From positions 1-44,615 of the forward strand of contig DRME01000045.1 of NCBI GenBank assembly GCA_011375175.1: a DNA stretch of 44,615 nucleotides. Direction: 5' to 3'. The notes under the pieces are model-generated. The model had not been told where the DNA came from. It ran no database searches and was given only the letters and a program-made list of their open reading frames with translations. Source of the DNA: Deltaproteobacteria bacterium (lineage in GTDB: Bacteria > Desulfobacterota > GWC2-55-46 > DRME01). Positions 27,610-35,655 of this stretch are shown here, piece by piece; within the stretch, counting starts at the first letter, position 1; the number at the start of each line of letters is the position of its first letter. Made by a program: the position numbers and the translations under genes.

Positions 27610-29070
27610 ATGGATATAAGGGGAAGGAAGGTAGGCGAGCTTTCGTCGCTTCTCGCCTCCGGCGAGGTGAGGAGCGTGGAGCTTACGCGCTCTTATCTCG
27701 AACGTATAGATGAGCTCGACGGCAGGCTCGGCGCGTACGTGACCGTGACGGCCGGCGAGGCGCTCGAGGCCGCCGCCCGCGCCGACGAGCGTATAAGGGA
27801 GGGCCGCGACGTAACGGCCCTTACGGGCGTGCCCATATCGGTGAAGGACATATTCTGCACCGAGGGCGTGGAGACGACCTGTTCGTCGAGGATACTCAAG
27901 GGGTTCAGGCCGCCCTACGACGCCACCGTCGTAAAGAGGCTCAAGGACGCCGGGGCGGTCATCCTCGGCAAGAACAACATGGACGAGTTCGCCATGGGGT
28001 CGTCCACCGAGACATCGGCCTTCGGGCTGACGCGAAACCCCTGGGACCTCGAGCGCGTGCCGGGAGGCAGCAGCGGGGGCTCGGCCGCCGCCGTCGCCGC
28101 CTCGCTCTGCGCCGCCTCGGTGGGCACCGACACGGGCGGCTCCATCCGCCAGCCCGCGGCATGCTGCGGCGTCGTGGGTCTCAAGCCCACATACGGCAGG
28201 GTCTCGCGCTACGGCATGGTCGCCTTCGCCTCGTCGCTCGACCAGGCGGGCCCCCTCACCGCCGACGTCACCGACGCCGCCATTATGCTCTCCGTGCTCG
28301 CCGGTCACGATCCCCTCGACTCGACCTCCATGGACGCGCCGGTGCCCGACTACACGGCGGCGCTCGACCGCGGCGTCAAGGGCCTGCGGCTCGGTATGCC
28401 CAGGGAGTACTTCGTCGAGGGGCTCGACGCCGAGGTGGATGCCGCCGTGCGCCGCGCCGTCGGGGCCCTCGAGAAAGAAGGCGCCGAGGTGGTGGAGGTG
28501 AGCCTGCCCCACACGGAATACGCCGTGGCCGTCTACTATCTCGTGGCCACGGCCGAGGCGTCGAGCAACCTGGCGCGCTACGACGGCGTAAAATACGGCC
28601 TCCGGGTAGACGACGGCGGGGGACTGCGCCGCATGTACTGCAGGACCCGCGACAGGGGCTTCGGGGCCGAGGTGAAGCGCCGCATCATGCTCGGTACCTA
28701 CGCGCTCTCGGCGGGCTACTACGACGCCTATTACAAGAAGGCCGCGCAGGTGAGGACCCTCATAAGGCGCGACTTCGAGGAGGCCTTCGCCAGATGCGAC
28801 GTGGTAGTCACGCCCACGGCGCCGGGGCCCGCCTTCGGCATCGGCGAGAGGACCGAGGACCCGCTCACCATGTACCTCTCCGACATCTTCACCATCTCCT
28901 GCAACCTGGCGGGACTGCCGGGGCTCTCCATGCCCTGCGGCCTCACGGGCGGAGGACTGCCCATCGGCTTGCAGATCATAGGCCGTCCCCTCGACGAGGA
29001 GACGGTGCTCGCCGCGGCGCGGGCATACGAAAAGGTCTCGGACTGGAACGATAAAAGACCGGCGCTTTGA
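27610..29070 (+). CDS. gatA: Asp/Glu-tRNA amidotransferase subunit GatA
   Basis: 486-aa amidase-signature subunit that hydrolyses glutamine. Catalytic residues are visible: Lys in [10 protein letters not shown] (about 80), cis-Ser in [11 protein letters not shown] and the nucleophile region [13 protein letters not shown] (about 150-178). Full length. The TGA stop (29068-29070) is the TGA of the E terminal repeat, directly adjoining E copy 8, which separates gatA from gatB. Confidence 0.97.
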   Translation: MDIRGRKVGELSSLLASGEVRSVELTRSYLERIDELDGRLGAYVTVTAGEALEAAARADERIREGRDVTALTGVPISVKDIFCTEGVETTCSSRILKGFRPPYDATVVKRLKDAGAVILGKNNMDEFAMGSSTETSAFGLTRNPWDLERVPGGSSGGSAAAVAASLCAASVGTDTGGSIRQPAACCGVVGLKPTYGRVSRYGMVAFASSLDQAGPLTADVTDAAIMLSVLAGHDPLDSTSMDAPVPDYTAALDRGVKGLRLGMPREYFVEGLDAEVDAAVRRAVGALEKEGAEVVEVSLPHTEYAVAVYYLVATAEASSNLARYDGVKYGLRVDDGGGLRRMYCRTRDRGFGAEVKRRIMLGTYALSAGYYDAYYKKAAQVRTLIRRDFEEAFARCDVVVTPTAPGPAFGIGERTEDPLTMYLSDIFTISCNLAGLPGLSMPCGLTGGGLPIGLQIIGRPLDEETVLAAARAYEKVSDWNDKRPAL

Positions 29071-29437
29071 TTGCTTGCCCTGAGGGAACCTTTTTGTAAA
29101 GGGTCACAGACCCACGGTTCCCTCAGACTCCCTCCAAAAACTTTTTGTTTGCTCTTCGAGCCGCGTTGGTTCTCATGATCGCTGAGGAAACGAGGTTCTT
29201 CAGCCCAAGTTAAAAGTCTTTGAAGGGGGTCTGGGGGAAACGTGGGCCTATGGCCCTTCTACAGAAATTTCCCCCAGAGTATCGGGGGGCTGTGCCGGGG
29301 GTTCGGGCCGCAAAGGCGTAAAAAAATCCCGCCTGGCGCGGCCCGAACCCCCGGTACGGCCGAAGATACGAATAACATACGATGGGGCAGGGGGGGAGAC
29401 GCGGGCCTGTGGCCCTTCTTCAGAAATTTTTCCCCGG
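29068..29437. repeat. E element copy 8, inserted between gatA and gatB, with A hairpin 6
   Basis: The left terminal repeat TGATTGCTTGCCCTG supplies the gatA stop. hp1 with inner GGGTCACAGACCC follows. The centre is not a palindrome but a segment of about 70 bp (29146-29211, TTGCTCTTCGAGCCGCG...), which recurs inverted in E copy 10. hp3 with inner GGGCCTATGGCCC is at about 29233-29276. A hairpin 6 (29288-29361) has its terminator reading on the minus strand. The inverted module CGAATAACAT and a second hp3-like arm end right at the gatB ribosome site. Confidence 0.86.
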
Positions 29438-29450
29438 GGAGGAAGTCTTC

Positions 29451-30896
29451 ATGGGATACGAAGCTGTCATAGGTCTCGAGGTTCACGCCCAGCTCCTGAC
29501 GGAGTCCAAGCTTTTTTGCCGGTGTTCGACCCGTTTCGGCTCGGAGCCGAACACCCAGGTCTGTCCCGTCTGTCTCGGCATGCCGGGGTCGCTTCCCGTG
29601 CTCAACGCAAGGGCCGTGGAGTACGCCTTGCGCATGGCCCTGGCAGTCGGTTGCCGGATCAACCCCGCGAGCGTCTTCGCCCGCAAGAACTACTTCTACC
29701 CCGACCTGCCCAAGGGCTATCAGATATCGCAGTACGAGCAGCCGCTGGCCGAGGCCGGCCATGTGGAGATCGAGGCCGAGGGCGGGGGGCTCAAAAAGGT
29801 GGGCATCACCCGCATCCACATGGAGGAGGACGCGGGAAAGCTCCTCCACGGAGAGGCCGCCGGCTCCGACACGTCGAGCTTCGTGGACCTCAACCGCACG
29901 GGCGTGCCGCTCATAGAGATCGTCAGCGAGCCCGACATATCGAGTCCCGCCGAGGCCGCCGCCTACCTCAAGGAGCTGCGCGACATACTGGTCTATCTCG
30001 AGATATGCGACGGCAACATGGAGGAAGGGAGCTTCCGCTGCGACGCCAATGTCTCCGTAAGGCCAGAGGGCTCGGCAGGGCTCGGCACCAAGACGGAGCT
30101 CAAGAACCTCAACTCCTTCAAGTTTATAAAGGACGCCGTGGCCTACGAGATAGAGCGCCAGATCGAGGTCATCGAGGACGGCGGCCGGGTGGTGCAGGAG
30201 ACAAGGCTCTTCGACGTCTCCAGAGGCGTTACCGTCTCCATGCGCAGCAAGGAGCAGGCCCACGACTACCGCTACTTTCCCGACCCCGACCTCCTGCCCC
30301 TCGCAGTCGGCGACGCCATGGTCGACGAGGTGCGCTCCTCGCTTCCCGAGCTGCCCGCCGACAAGCGCAGGAGGTTCGTCGAGCAGTACAGCCTGCCCGC
30401 CTACGACGCCTCGGTGCTCGCCTCGCAGCGTCAGCTCGCCGACTGGTACGAGGCGTGCGTAAAGCTATGCGGCGAGCCCAAGCTCGCCTCCAACTGGGTG
30501 ATGGGCGAGCTCCTGCGGCTCCTGAAGGAAGAAAACCTCTCCATCACCGACGCGCCGGCGACCCCGCGGATGCTCGCCGAGCTCATAGGGCTCGTGAAGA
30601 ACGGCACCATAAGCGGCAAGATCGCCAAGGGTGTTTTCGAGGAGGCCTTCAGGACCGGCAGATCGCCCAAGGCCATAGTCGAGAGCAGGGGGCTTACCCA
30701 GATATCGGACGAGGCGGACCTTGAAAGGATCGTCGACGAGGCCGTAAAGGCCGACCCCGAGAGCGCCGCCCGCTACAGGGCCGGCAAGACCAAGCTCCTC
30801 GGCTACTTCGTGGGACAGGTGATGAAGGCCACCAGGGGCCGCGCAAACCCGCAGGTAGTCAATAGACTCGTCAAAAGACGCCTCGAAGAGGATTGA
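29451..30896 (+). CDS. gatB: Asp/Glu-tRNA amidotransferase subunit GatB
   Basis: 481-aa tRNA-binding/kinase subunit. It opens [21 protein letters not shown], then [20 protein letters not shown] (about 27-46) with a CxC...CxxC cysteine cluster. [10 protein letters not shown] and [12 protein letters not shown] follow, and the YqeY-like tail ends [14 protein letters not shown] 29451 follows GGGGAGG, which touches the end of E copy 8. Longer in-frame starts would lie inside the repeat. The TGA stop is the GATTGACT end of E copy 9. Confidence 0.96.
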   Translation: MGYEAVIGLEVHAQLLTESKLFCRCSTRFGSEPNTQVCPVCLGMPGSLPVLNARAVEYALRMALAVGCRINPASVFARKNYFYPDLPKGYQISQYEQPLAEAGHVEIEAEGGGLKKVGITRIHMEEDAGKLLHGEAAGSDTSSFVDLNRTGVPLIEIVSEPDISSPAEAAAYLKELRDILVYLEICDGNMEEGSFRCDANVSVRPEGSAGLGTKTELKNLNSFKFIKDAVAYEIERQIEVIEDGGRVVQETRLFDVSRGVTVSMRSKEQAHDYRYFPDPDLLPLAVGDAMVDEVRSSLPELPADKRRRFVEQYSLPAYDASVLASQRQLADWYEACVKLCGEPKLASNWVMGELLRLLKEENLSITDAPATPRMLAELIGLVKNGTISGKIAKGVFEEAFRTGRSPKAIVESRGLTQISDEADLERIVDEAVKADPESAARYRAGKTKLLGYFVGQVMKATRGRANPQVVNRLVKRRLEED

Positions 30897-31180
30897 CTCG
30901 GCCGAGGGAACTCTTTTGATGATCCTGGGGGAAACGTGGGTCTGTGACCCTTTTACAAAAAGGTTCCCTCAGGGTAATGAATCAGAGTTTCCTTTGCCTG
31001 GGGGCGCTCCACCTGGAGGTTCGGGCCGCAAGGGTGTAAAACGATCCCGCCCGGCGCGGGCCGAACCTCCAGGTGGAGCGCCCCCACATGCGCACAACAG
31101 GCAAAGGGGGGCCGGGGGAACGCGGCCCCGTGAACCTTCTGCAGGAAGTCTCCCCCCGGAGCAGTCAGTCAGAGCTTTCC
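30894..31180. repeat. E element copy 9 with A hairpin 7
   Basis: Between convergent gatB and the Nudix gene. It includes a hybrid hairpin in which an hp3 left arm (GGGGGAAAC, 30928-30936) is joined to an hp1 right arm (AAAAAGGTTCCCTCAG, 30956-30971), with inner GGGTCTGTGACCC. Next come the terminal repeat AATCAGAGTTTCC and A hairpin 7 (30999-31086). The A7 arms pair over about 25 bp, and an outer stem CCTTTGCCTG/CAGGCAAAGG (30991-31000 and 31098-31107) adds more. A final hp3-like unit and terminal repeat AGTCAGAGCTTTCC end 7 bp before the Nudix stop. Confidence 0.84.
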
Positions 31181-31187
31181 CGGTTCC

Positions 31188-31622
31188 TCACGGAGCGAGG
31201 CCGAAGGCGGAGAAGCCGGTGCGGCGCCATTTGAAGTAGTCTTCGAGGATCCTGCGGTGGTCGAAGGCTATTGTTTCGGGCAGGGTCGATTCGGTGAAGA
31301 CGGCGGCCCTTGCGGCGTCGTCTGCGCCTTTCGGTTCCCCCTGCGCCTCGGCGACGAAGACGACGGAGATGGTGTGGAAGCGGGGGTCGCGGTCGGGGTC
31401 GGAGTAGGCGTGCATCTGGGCGAGGAGCCTTACGTCCAGCCCCGTCTCTTCTCTCGCCTCCCGCCGGGCCGCGTCCTCGAGGCTTTCGCCGTAGTCGACG
31501 AAGCCTCCCGGTATGGCCCATCCAGGCGGAGGGTTCCGGCGCTCGATGAGGACGATGCCGCGCCGCGGCAGCTCGATGATGATGTCTACGGTGGGAATGG
31601 GATTGCGGTAGCGGGCGGACAT
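31188..31622 (-). CDS. Nudix hydrolase
   Basis: 144 aa. The Nudix box is complete: [24 protein letters not shown] (spans about residues 33-57, key residues G, E, R-E-x-x-E-E-x-G). It opens [25 protein letters not shown], typical of ADP-ribose or nucleotide-sugar pyrophosphatases, and ends with a [12 protein letters not shown] segment. Substrate cannot be assigned. The ATG at 31622 has no clear ribosome site and lies 23 bp after the rubrerythrin-like stop, so the pair is probably co-transcribed. Confidence 0.9.
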   Translation of the reverse strand: MSARYRNPIPTVDIIIELPRRGIVLIERRNPPPGWAIPGGFVDYGESLEDAARREAREETGLDVRLLAQMHAYSDPDRDPRFHTISVVFVAEAQGEPKGADDAARAAVFTESTLPETIAFDHRRILEDYFKWRRTGFSAFGLAP

Positions 31623-31645
31623 GGCGAAGAGATCGGACGCCGGCC

Positions 31646-32140
31646 CTACACCGACTCGGCGAGAGCGTCGAGCAGGGCCTTGAGCCTGCGGGCGTGGCCC
31701 CGTTCCTCCTCGGCCAGGTCGAGCCATATGGAGCGGGCCGCCTCGCTTCCGCTCTTCTCGGCCATGGAGGTGAAGTACTCGGCCGCGTAGCGCTCGGCGT
31801 CGAGGGCTATAATGACGGCCTGGCGCGGATTGTCTATGGTCTCGACGAGGCGTTCCATGCTTATGCGGCGCGTGAAGATGTCGGGGCTCGCCTTCTTGAC
31901 GTACTCTTCCATGTCCAGCTCCTCGTCGGTCACGGCGTCGCCGAGACCGGCCCTGGGATAATAGGAACTCTCGATATTGGCGAGGTGTCCCTTCTCTTCG
32001 CTTGCCAGGGCGGAGAAGACTTCGCTTATGCGGGGGTCGTCGATCCTCTCCTTGAGGAGCGAGTAGAAGGCCATTCCGTTGTTTTCTATGAGTGCGGCCG
32101 TCTTGACGGCCTCGAGCTCCTCGGTATGCTCGAAGGGCAT
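31646..32140 (-). CDS. Rubrerythrin-like ferritin-fold protein
   Basis: 164 aa four-helix ferritin-like protein with di-iron-type motifs: a first-helix Glu in [22 protein letters not shown] (EExxH, about 55), an Ala-rich helix with [10 protein letters not shown], and [10 protein letters not shown] (about 145-154). The rubredoxin-like C-terminal domain of classical rubrerythrin is absent. Likely roles are peroxide reduction or iron handling in anaerobes. ATG 32140 follows a perfect AAGGAGG. It heads a two-gene unit with the Nudix gene. Confidence 0.88.
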   Translation of the reverse strand: MPFEHTEELEAVKTAALIENNGMAFYSLLKERIDDPRISEVFSALASEEKGHLANIESSYYPRAGLGDAVTDEELDMEEYVKKASPDIFTRRISMERLVETIDNPRQAVIIALDAERYAAEYFTSMAEKSGSEAARSIWLDLAEEERGHARRLKALLDALAESV

Positions 32141-32196
32141 GGCGTCCTCCTTGGGGGCTTTTGAACGTCCCGGCCCGCGGGACGGGACGATGTTAC

Positions 32197-32225
32197 AATT
32201 TATCAGAACTCCGGCGGCGCTGCAA
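32197..32225 (-). promoter_or_regulatory. Possible promoter of the rubrerythrin-Nudix pair
   Basis: Minus-strand TTGCAG (32220-32225), 17-bp spacer, TAAATT (32197-32202). It matches consensus only moderately. The rest of the 275-bp gap to the HEAT gene (32141-32415) holds no repeat and no obvious RNA. Confidence 0.4.
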
Positions 32226-32415
32226 CCCAAAAGCTGTGAGGGAGGTGCGCGGCGGCGTCCGCTTCGGGCGGCGGCCCCTCAAGGAGGGGAAACCCTCGAA
32301 GCGGAGAAAGAAGAGTTTGTCTGGATTTTTCTGAATCCATGGGTTAAATTTTTCGTGATCCGTGTCGATTAATAATGATGAAGCCCGGTTCGGTGGAGCC
32401 TGAGAGGTAGAGGAG

Positions 32416-33213
32416 ATGGCGACCATAAGGGAGTATCTTGTAGAGATGTTCAACAAGGTCCTGGCCAAGACCATCACCCGGGAAGAAGGGACCATGCTCT
32501 TGAACGACCTCGTCAAGCGCGACAAGGTGACGACCCTCAAGGAGATTGCTTCGCTCATACGGACCCCGCCGCCCGGCGTCTTTCCCAAGACCATACTCCA
32601 TACGGTGGTCCTTGCAAACAACAAGGTCTTCAACGATCTGCTCATCGCCAGTCTCGATCACAGGGACGAAAGCGTCACCATACTCGCCGCCGAGGGGCTG
32701 GCCAAGCTGCGCACCGACGACGCCAAGGAGGTGCTCAAGGGCCACATCGACAGCGACATCTACCACGTGCGCAAGGCCTCTGCCGCGGCGCTCGTCATGG
32801 GCTTCGGCAAGGAGGGGGTCGAGATACTGAAAAAGCACGTGCTCACCCACCCCGAGCCCTTCTACCGGCTCACCTCGGTCATGGCCATCATAGGCGCGGG
32901 CGCCATGGGCAAGCAGGCCCTCCTCGAGATACTGGCTACCGGCGACGTGCCAGCCATAGAGAGCGTTGCCGAGGGGCTCGCCGACGCCCCGGTGGACTTC
33001 GACGAAGAGGAGATACCGACGCTTATCGAGGCCATGGTGGCGGCGGCGGACAACGAGAAGTTCGAGGCCGTCGAGAGGCTGCTCGGCGTGCTCGGTTCGC
33101 TCGGCTCCAAGGCGGCAAGGTACGAGCAGTACCTAAGTGTCTTCCTCGAAAGCCCGTCTCCCGCGGTAAGAGAGGCCGCCACGACGGCGGTGAGGCGCAT
33201 AAGATACTCCTGA
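32416..33213 (+). CDS. HEAT-repeat protein
   Basis: 265 aa built of helical pairs about 31-37 residues apart, for example FNDLLIASLDHRDESVTILAAEGLAKL, VLKGHIDSDIYHVRKASAAALVMGF and YLSVFLESPSPAVREAATTAVRRI. Such solenoids are protein-binding scaffolds, and no catalytic motif or signal peptide is present. The partner is unknown. GTAGAGGAG precedes the ATG. The TMTC-like gene follows after 60 bp in the same direction and could be co-transcribed. Confidence 0.85.
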   Translation: MATIREYLVEMFNKVLAKTITREEGTMLLNDLVKRDKVTTLKEIASLIRTPPPGVFPKTILHTVVLANNKVFNDLLIASLDHRDESVTILAAEGLAKLRTDDAKEVLKGHIDSDIYHVRKASAAALVMGFGKEGVEILKKHVLTHPEPFYRLTSVMAIIGAGAMGKQALLEILATGDVPAIESVAEGLADAPVDFDEEEIPTLIEAMVAAADNEKFEAVERLLGVLGSLGSKAARYEQYLSVFLESPSPAVREAATTAVRRIRYS

Positions 33214-33273
33214 GGGGAGCGGCGCTCCGGCCGCGGGCGGCGGAGCGCCGAGGCGGGAAGGCGGTTTTTTCAG

Positions 33274-35127
33274 GTGGACGGGCTTCGACGCTTCTTCGAG
33301 ACGAACAGGGCCGCCGCGGCCCTCATCCCCTTCGTCCTGTCGGCGCTCGCAGTCCTTGCCCTCTACTCCCATGTCCTCCATGGCCCGTTCCTCTACGACG
33401 ACCTCATCTACATCGTAAGAAACGGCAGGATCCGCGACCTCGGCGCGCTCACCGACTTCACGAGCTCGCGCTACGTGACCTTCGCCACCTTCGCCCTCAA
33501 CTACGCCGTCGGCGGGCTCTCCACCTTCGGCTACCACCTGGTGAACGTGGCCGTCCACGTCTTCAACGGCTGGCTCGTCTACGCGCTCGTAAGGCTTACG
33601 TGGAGGACGCCCGTGGTGGCGAGGGCCGCCGCCGGCGCGAGCGCGAGGGGCCTCGCCCTGACGGCGTCCCTGCTCTTCGCCGTCCACCCCCTCCAGACCC
33701 AGGCCGTAACGTACATAACCCAGCGCTTTGCTTCGCTTGCAACCTTCTTCTACCTCGCTTCCCTCGTCTGCTACGCCGCGGCGAGGCTCGACGTGGAGCG
33801 CAGCGACGGCGGCCTTCTCCGGCGCCACGGTCTCTACGTCCTCTCGGTAGCCGCGGCCCTGGCCGCCCAGAAGACGAAGGAGATAGCCTTTACGCTCCCC
33901 TTCGTGATCGCTCTCTACGAGCTCGCCTTCTTCAGCGGCTCCGTGGCGTCCGCCCGCCGCCGGGCGGCGCTGCTCGTTCCGTACGGCCTTGCGGCGCTCG
34001 TCATTCCGCTGTCGTTTCTTCTCGTCAGCCCCGGCGCCGTCTCCTACGCATCGGGCATAGAGAACTGGATAACGGAGCTCCAGAAGGCCGAGCTCGGCAC
34101 GCTCTCCAAGTACGTCTATTTCCTCACCGAGACGAGGGTGCTCGTCACCTACCTGAGGCTTCTGGTGCTGCCGGTGAACCAGATGCTCCTCTACGACTTC
34201 CCGGCCTCCCACTCGATCCTCGAGCCCGCGGTCCTCGCTTCGCTGGCCTTTCTCTCTCTTCTCCTCTTCGGCGCCCTCTATCTCTTCTTCCGCGCGAAGA
34301 GGCTCGGCGAGCCCTACCTTCTCGTCGCCTCGGCCGGCGTGATCTGGTTCTTCGTCACCTCGTCGGTGGAGTCGTCGGTCATACCCATAATGGACCTCAT
34401 CTACGAGCACAGGGTCTATCTGCCCTCGGTCGGGGCGCTCACGGCCCTTGCGGCCCTCGGCGCCGCGGCCCTTGAGCGGCTCGGCGCGCGGCCCCGGACC
34501 GGTGTAGCCCTGACGGCGGCGGCCGTCGTCCTGTTGTCGGTGCTGACTTACCAGCGTAACCTCGTCTGGACCGACGCGCTCGCCTTCTGGGCCGACGGGG
34601 CGGCCAGGGCCCCTGCTCTCGCAAAGCCCCGTATAAACCTCGCCATCGAGCTCATGCGCCTGGGCCGCTACGACGAGGCCGTCGTCGAACTCGAGAAGGC
34701 CAAGCGCTCGGAGCCCCGCTACCTCGACATATACTATAACCTCGGCATAAGCCACGTTAACCGCCGGGACTACAGGAGCGCGCTGCGGGAGTTCAACCGC
34801 GCCCTCGAGGTCCTGGAGGTCCTCAAAGAGGGTCACTACTTCGCCGCCGCCTCGCTCGAATACGAGATGATCATCAACTCCTACCTCGGCAACCTCTACG
34901 TAAGACTCGGCGAGCCCGAGCGGGCGCTCGCGCACTTCGAGCGGGCCCTGGCCATAAAGGCCGACAACAACGCGGCCCGCTACAACTACGCCGTGGCCCT
35001 CGATATGCTCGGCCGCTACGAGGATGCGGCGGCCCAGCTCCGGATACTCCTCGGCTCAGACCCGTCGGACAGCGGGGCGAGAGCCTACCTCGACGCCCTG
35101 CTCTCCCGCATCGGACGGGACCGCTGA
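33274..35127 (+). CDS. TMTC-like multi-pass membrane protein with C-terminal TPRs
   Basis: 617 aa. About ten hydrophobic segments fill residues 17-430, and tetratricopeptide repeats fill about 450-610 (YYNLGISHVNRRDYRSALREFNRAL, NLYVRLGEPERALAHFERALAI). First-loop FLYDDLIYI, AVHPLQTQAVTYITQR and YEHRVYLPS match the GT-C glycosyltransferase layout of TMTC/PMT-type proteins, where an acidic pair in the first loop is catalytic. It may transfer sugars from a polyprenyl donor in the inner membrane. The start is GTG 33274, chosen because it precedes the first membrane helix. The acceptor is unknown. Confidence 0.85.
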   Translation: MDGLRRFFETNRAAAALIPFVLSALAVLALYSHVLHGPFLYDDLIYIVRNGRIRDLGALTDFTSSRYVTFATFALNYAVGGLSTFGYHLVNVAVHVFNGWLVYALVRLTWRTPVVARAAAGASARGLALTASLLFAVHPLQTQAVTYITQRFASLATFFYLASLVCYAAARLDVERSDGGLLRRHGLYVLSVAAALAAQKTKEIAFTLPFVIALYELAFFSGSVASARRRAALLVPYGLAALVIPLSFLLVSPGAVSYASGIENWITELQKAELGTLSKYVYFLTETRVLVTYLRLLVLPVNQMLLYDFPASHSILEPAVLASLAFLSLLLFGALYLFFRAKRLGEPYLLVASAGVIWFFVTSSVESSVIPIMDLIYEHRVYLPSVGALTALAALGAAALERLGARPRTGVALTAAAVVLLSVLTYQRNLVWTDALAFWADGAARAPALAKPRINLAIELMRLGRYDEAVVELEKAKRSEPRYLDIYYNLGISHVNRRDYRSALREFNRALEVLEVLKEGHYFAAASLEYEMIINSYLGNLYVRLGEPERALAHFERALAIKADNNAARYNYAVALDMLGRYEDAAAQLRILLGSDPSDSGARAYLDALLSRIGRDR

Positions 35128-35150
35128 GGGAGCGGAGGACCCCGACTTTG

Positions 35151-35626
35151 GGGAAGCTCCGATTGACTACCCTGGGGGAAACTTTCTGAAGAAGGGGCAC
35201 AGGCCCGAGGGCCATAGGCCCACGTTTCCCCCCTGCCCCTATGTTATTCGGATCTTCGGCCGTACCGGGGGTTCGGCCCGCGCCAGGCGGGGTTTTTTTT
35301 ACGCCTTTGCGGCCCGAACCCCCGGTACGGCCCCCACGAGGCAGCCGGCGCGGACAGGACGTCCCCTTCAAAGACTCTTAACTTGGGCTTAAGGAGCTCG
35401 TTGCCTCGGCGATCATGAGAGCCAACGCGGCTCGAAGAGCAAACAAAAAGTTTTTGGAGGGAGTCTGAGGGAACCTCGGGGGCTGGGAAACCTCTGTCAA
35501 TCCTTTACGGCCCGCGGGCTGTCGGGCCGCAAAGGCGTAAAAAATCCCGCCTGGCGCGGGCCGACAGCCAAGGGCCGTTTCCCCTTCGTAAAAAGGTTCC
35601 CTCGGCGCGATAAATCAGAGTCTCCT
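35151..35626. repeat. E element copy 10, composite with A hairpins 8 and 9
   Basis: The largest copy, between the TMTC-like gene and the DHH-CBS gene. Terminal repeat GGGAAGCTCCGATTGACTACC, an hp3 enlarged by two inner hairpins, and the ATGTTATTCGGATCTTCGG module (35241-35259) come first. A8 (35258-35332) has its terminator reading on plus, with T8. Next is an inverted copy of the E8 centre segment (about 35389-35448). The opened hp1 holds A9 (35507-35578) with terminator reading on minus. The AAATCAGAGTCTCC end closes it. A9 with its hp1 flanks is a near-identical inverted copy of the A4 block in E copy 6. Confidence 0.88.
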
Positions 35627-35655
35627 CGGTTCTTTTCTGTGGTATCATCCTCTTC

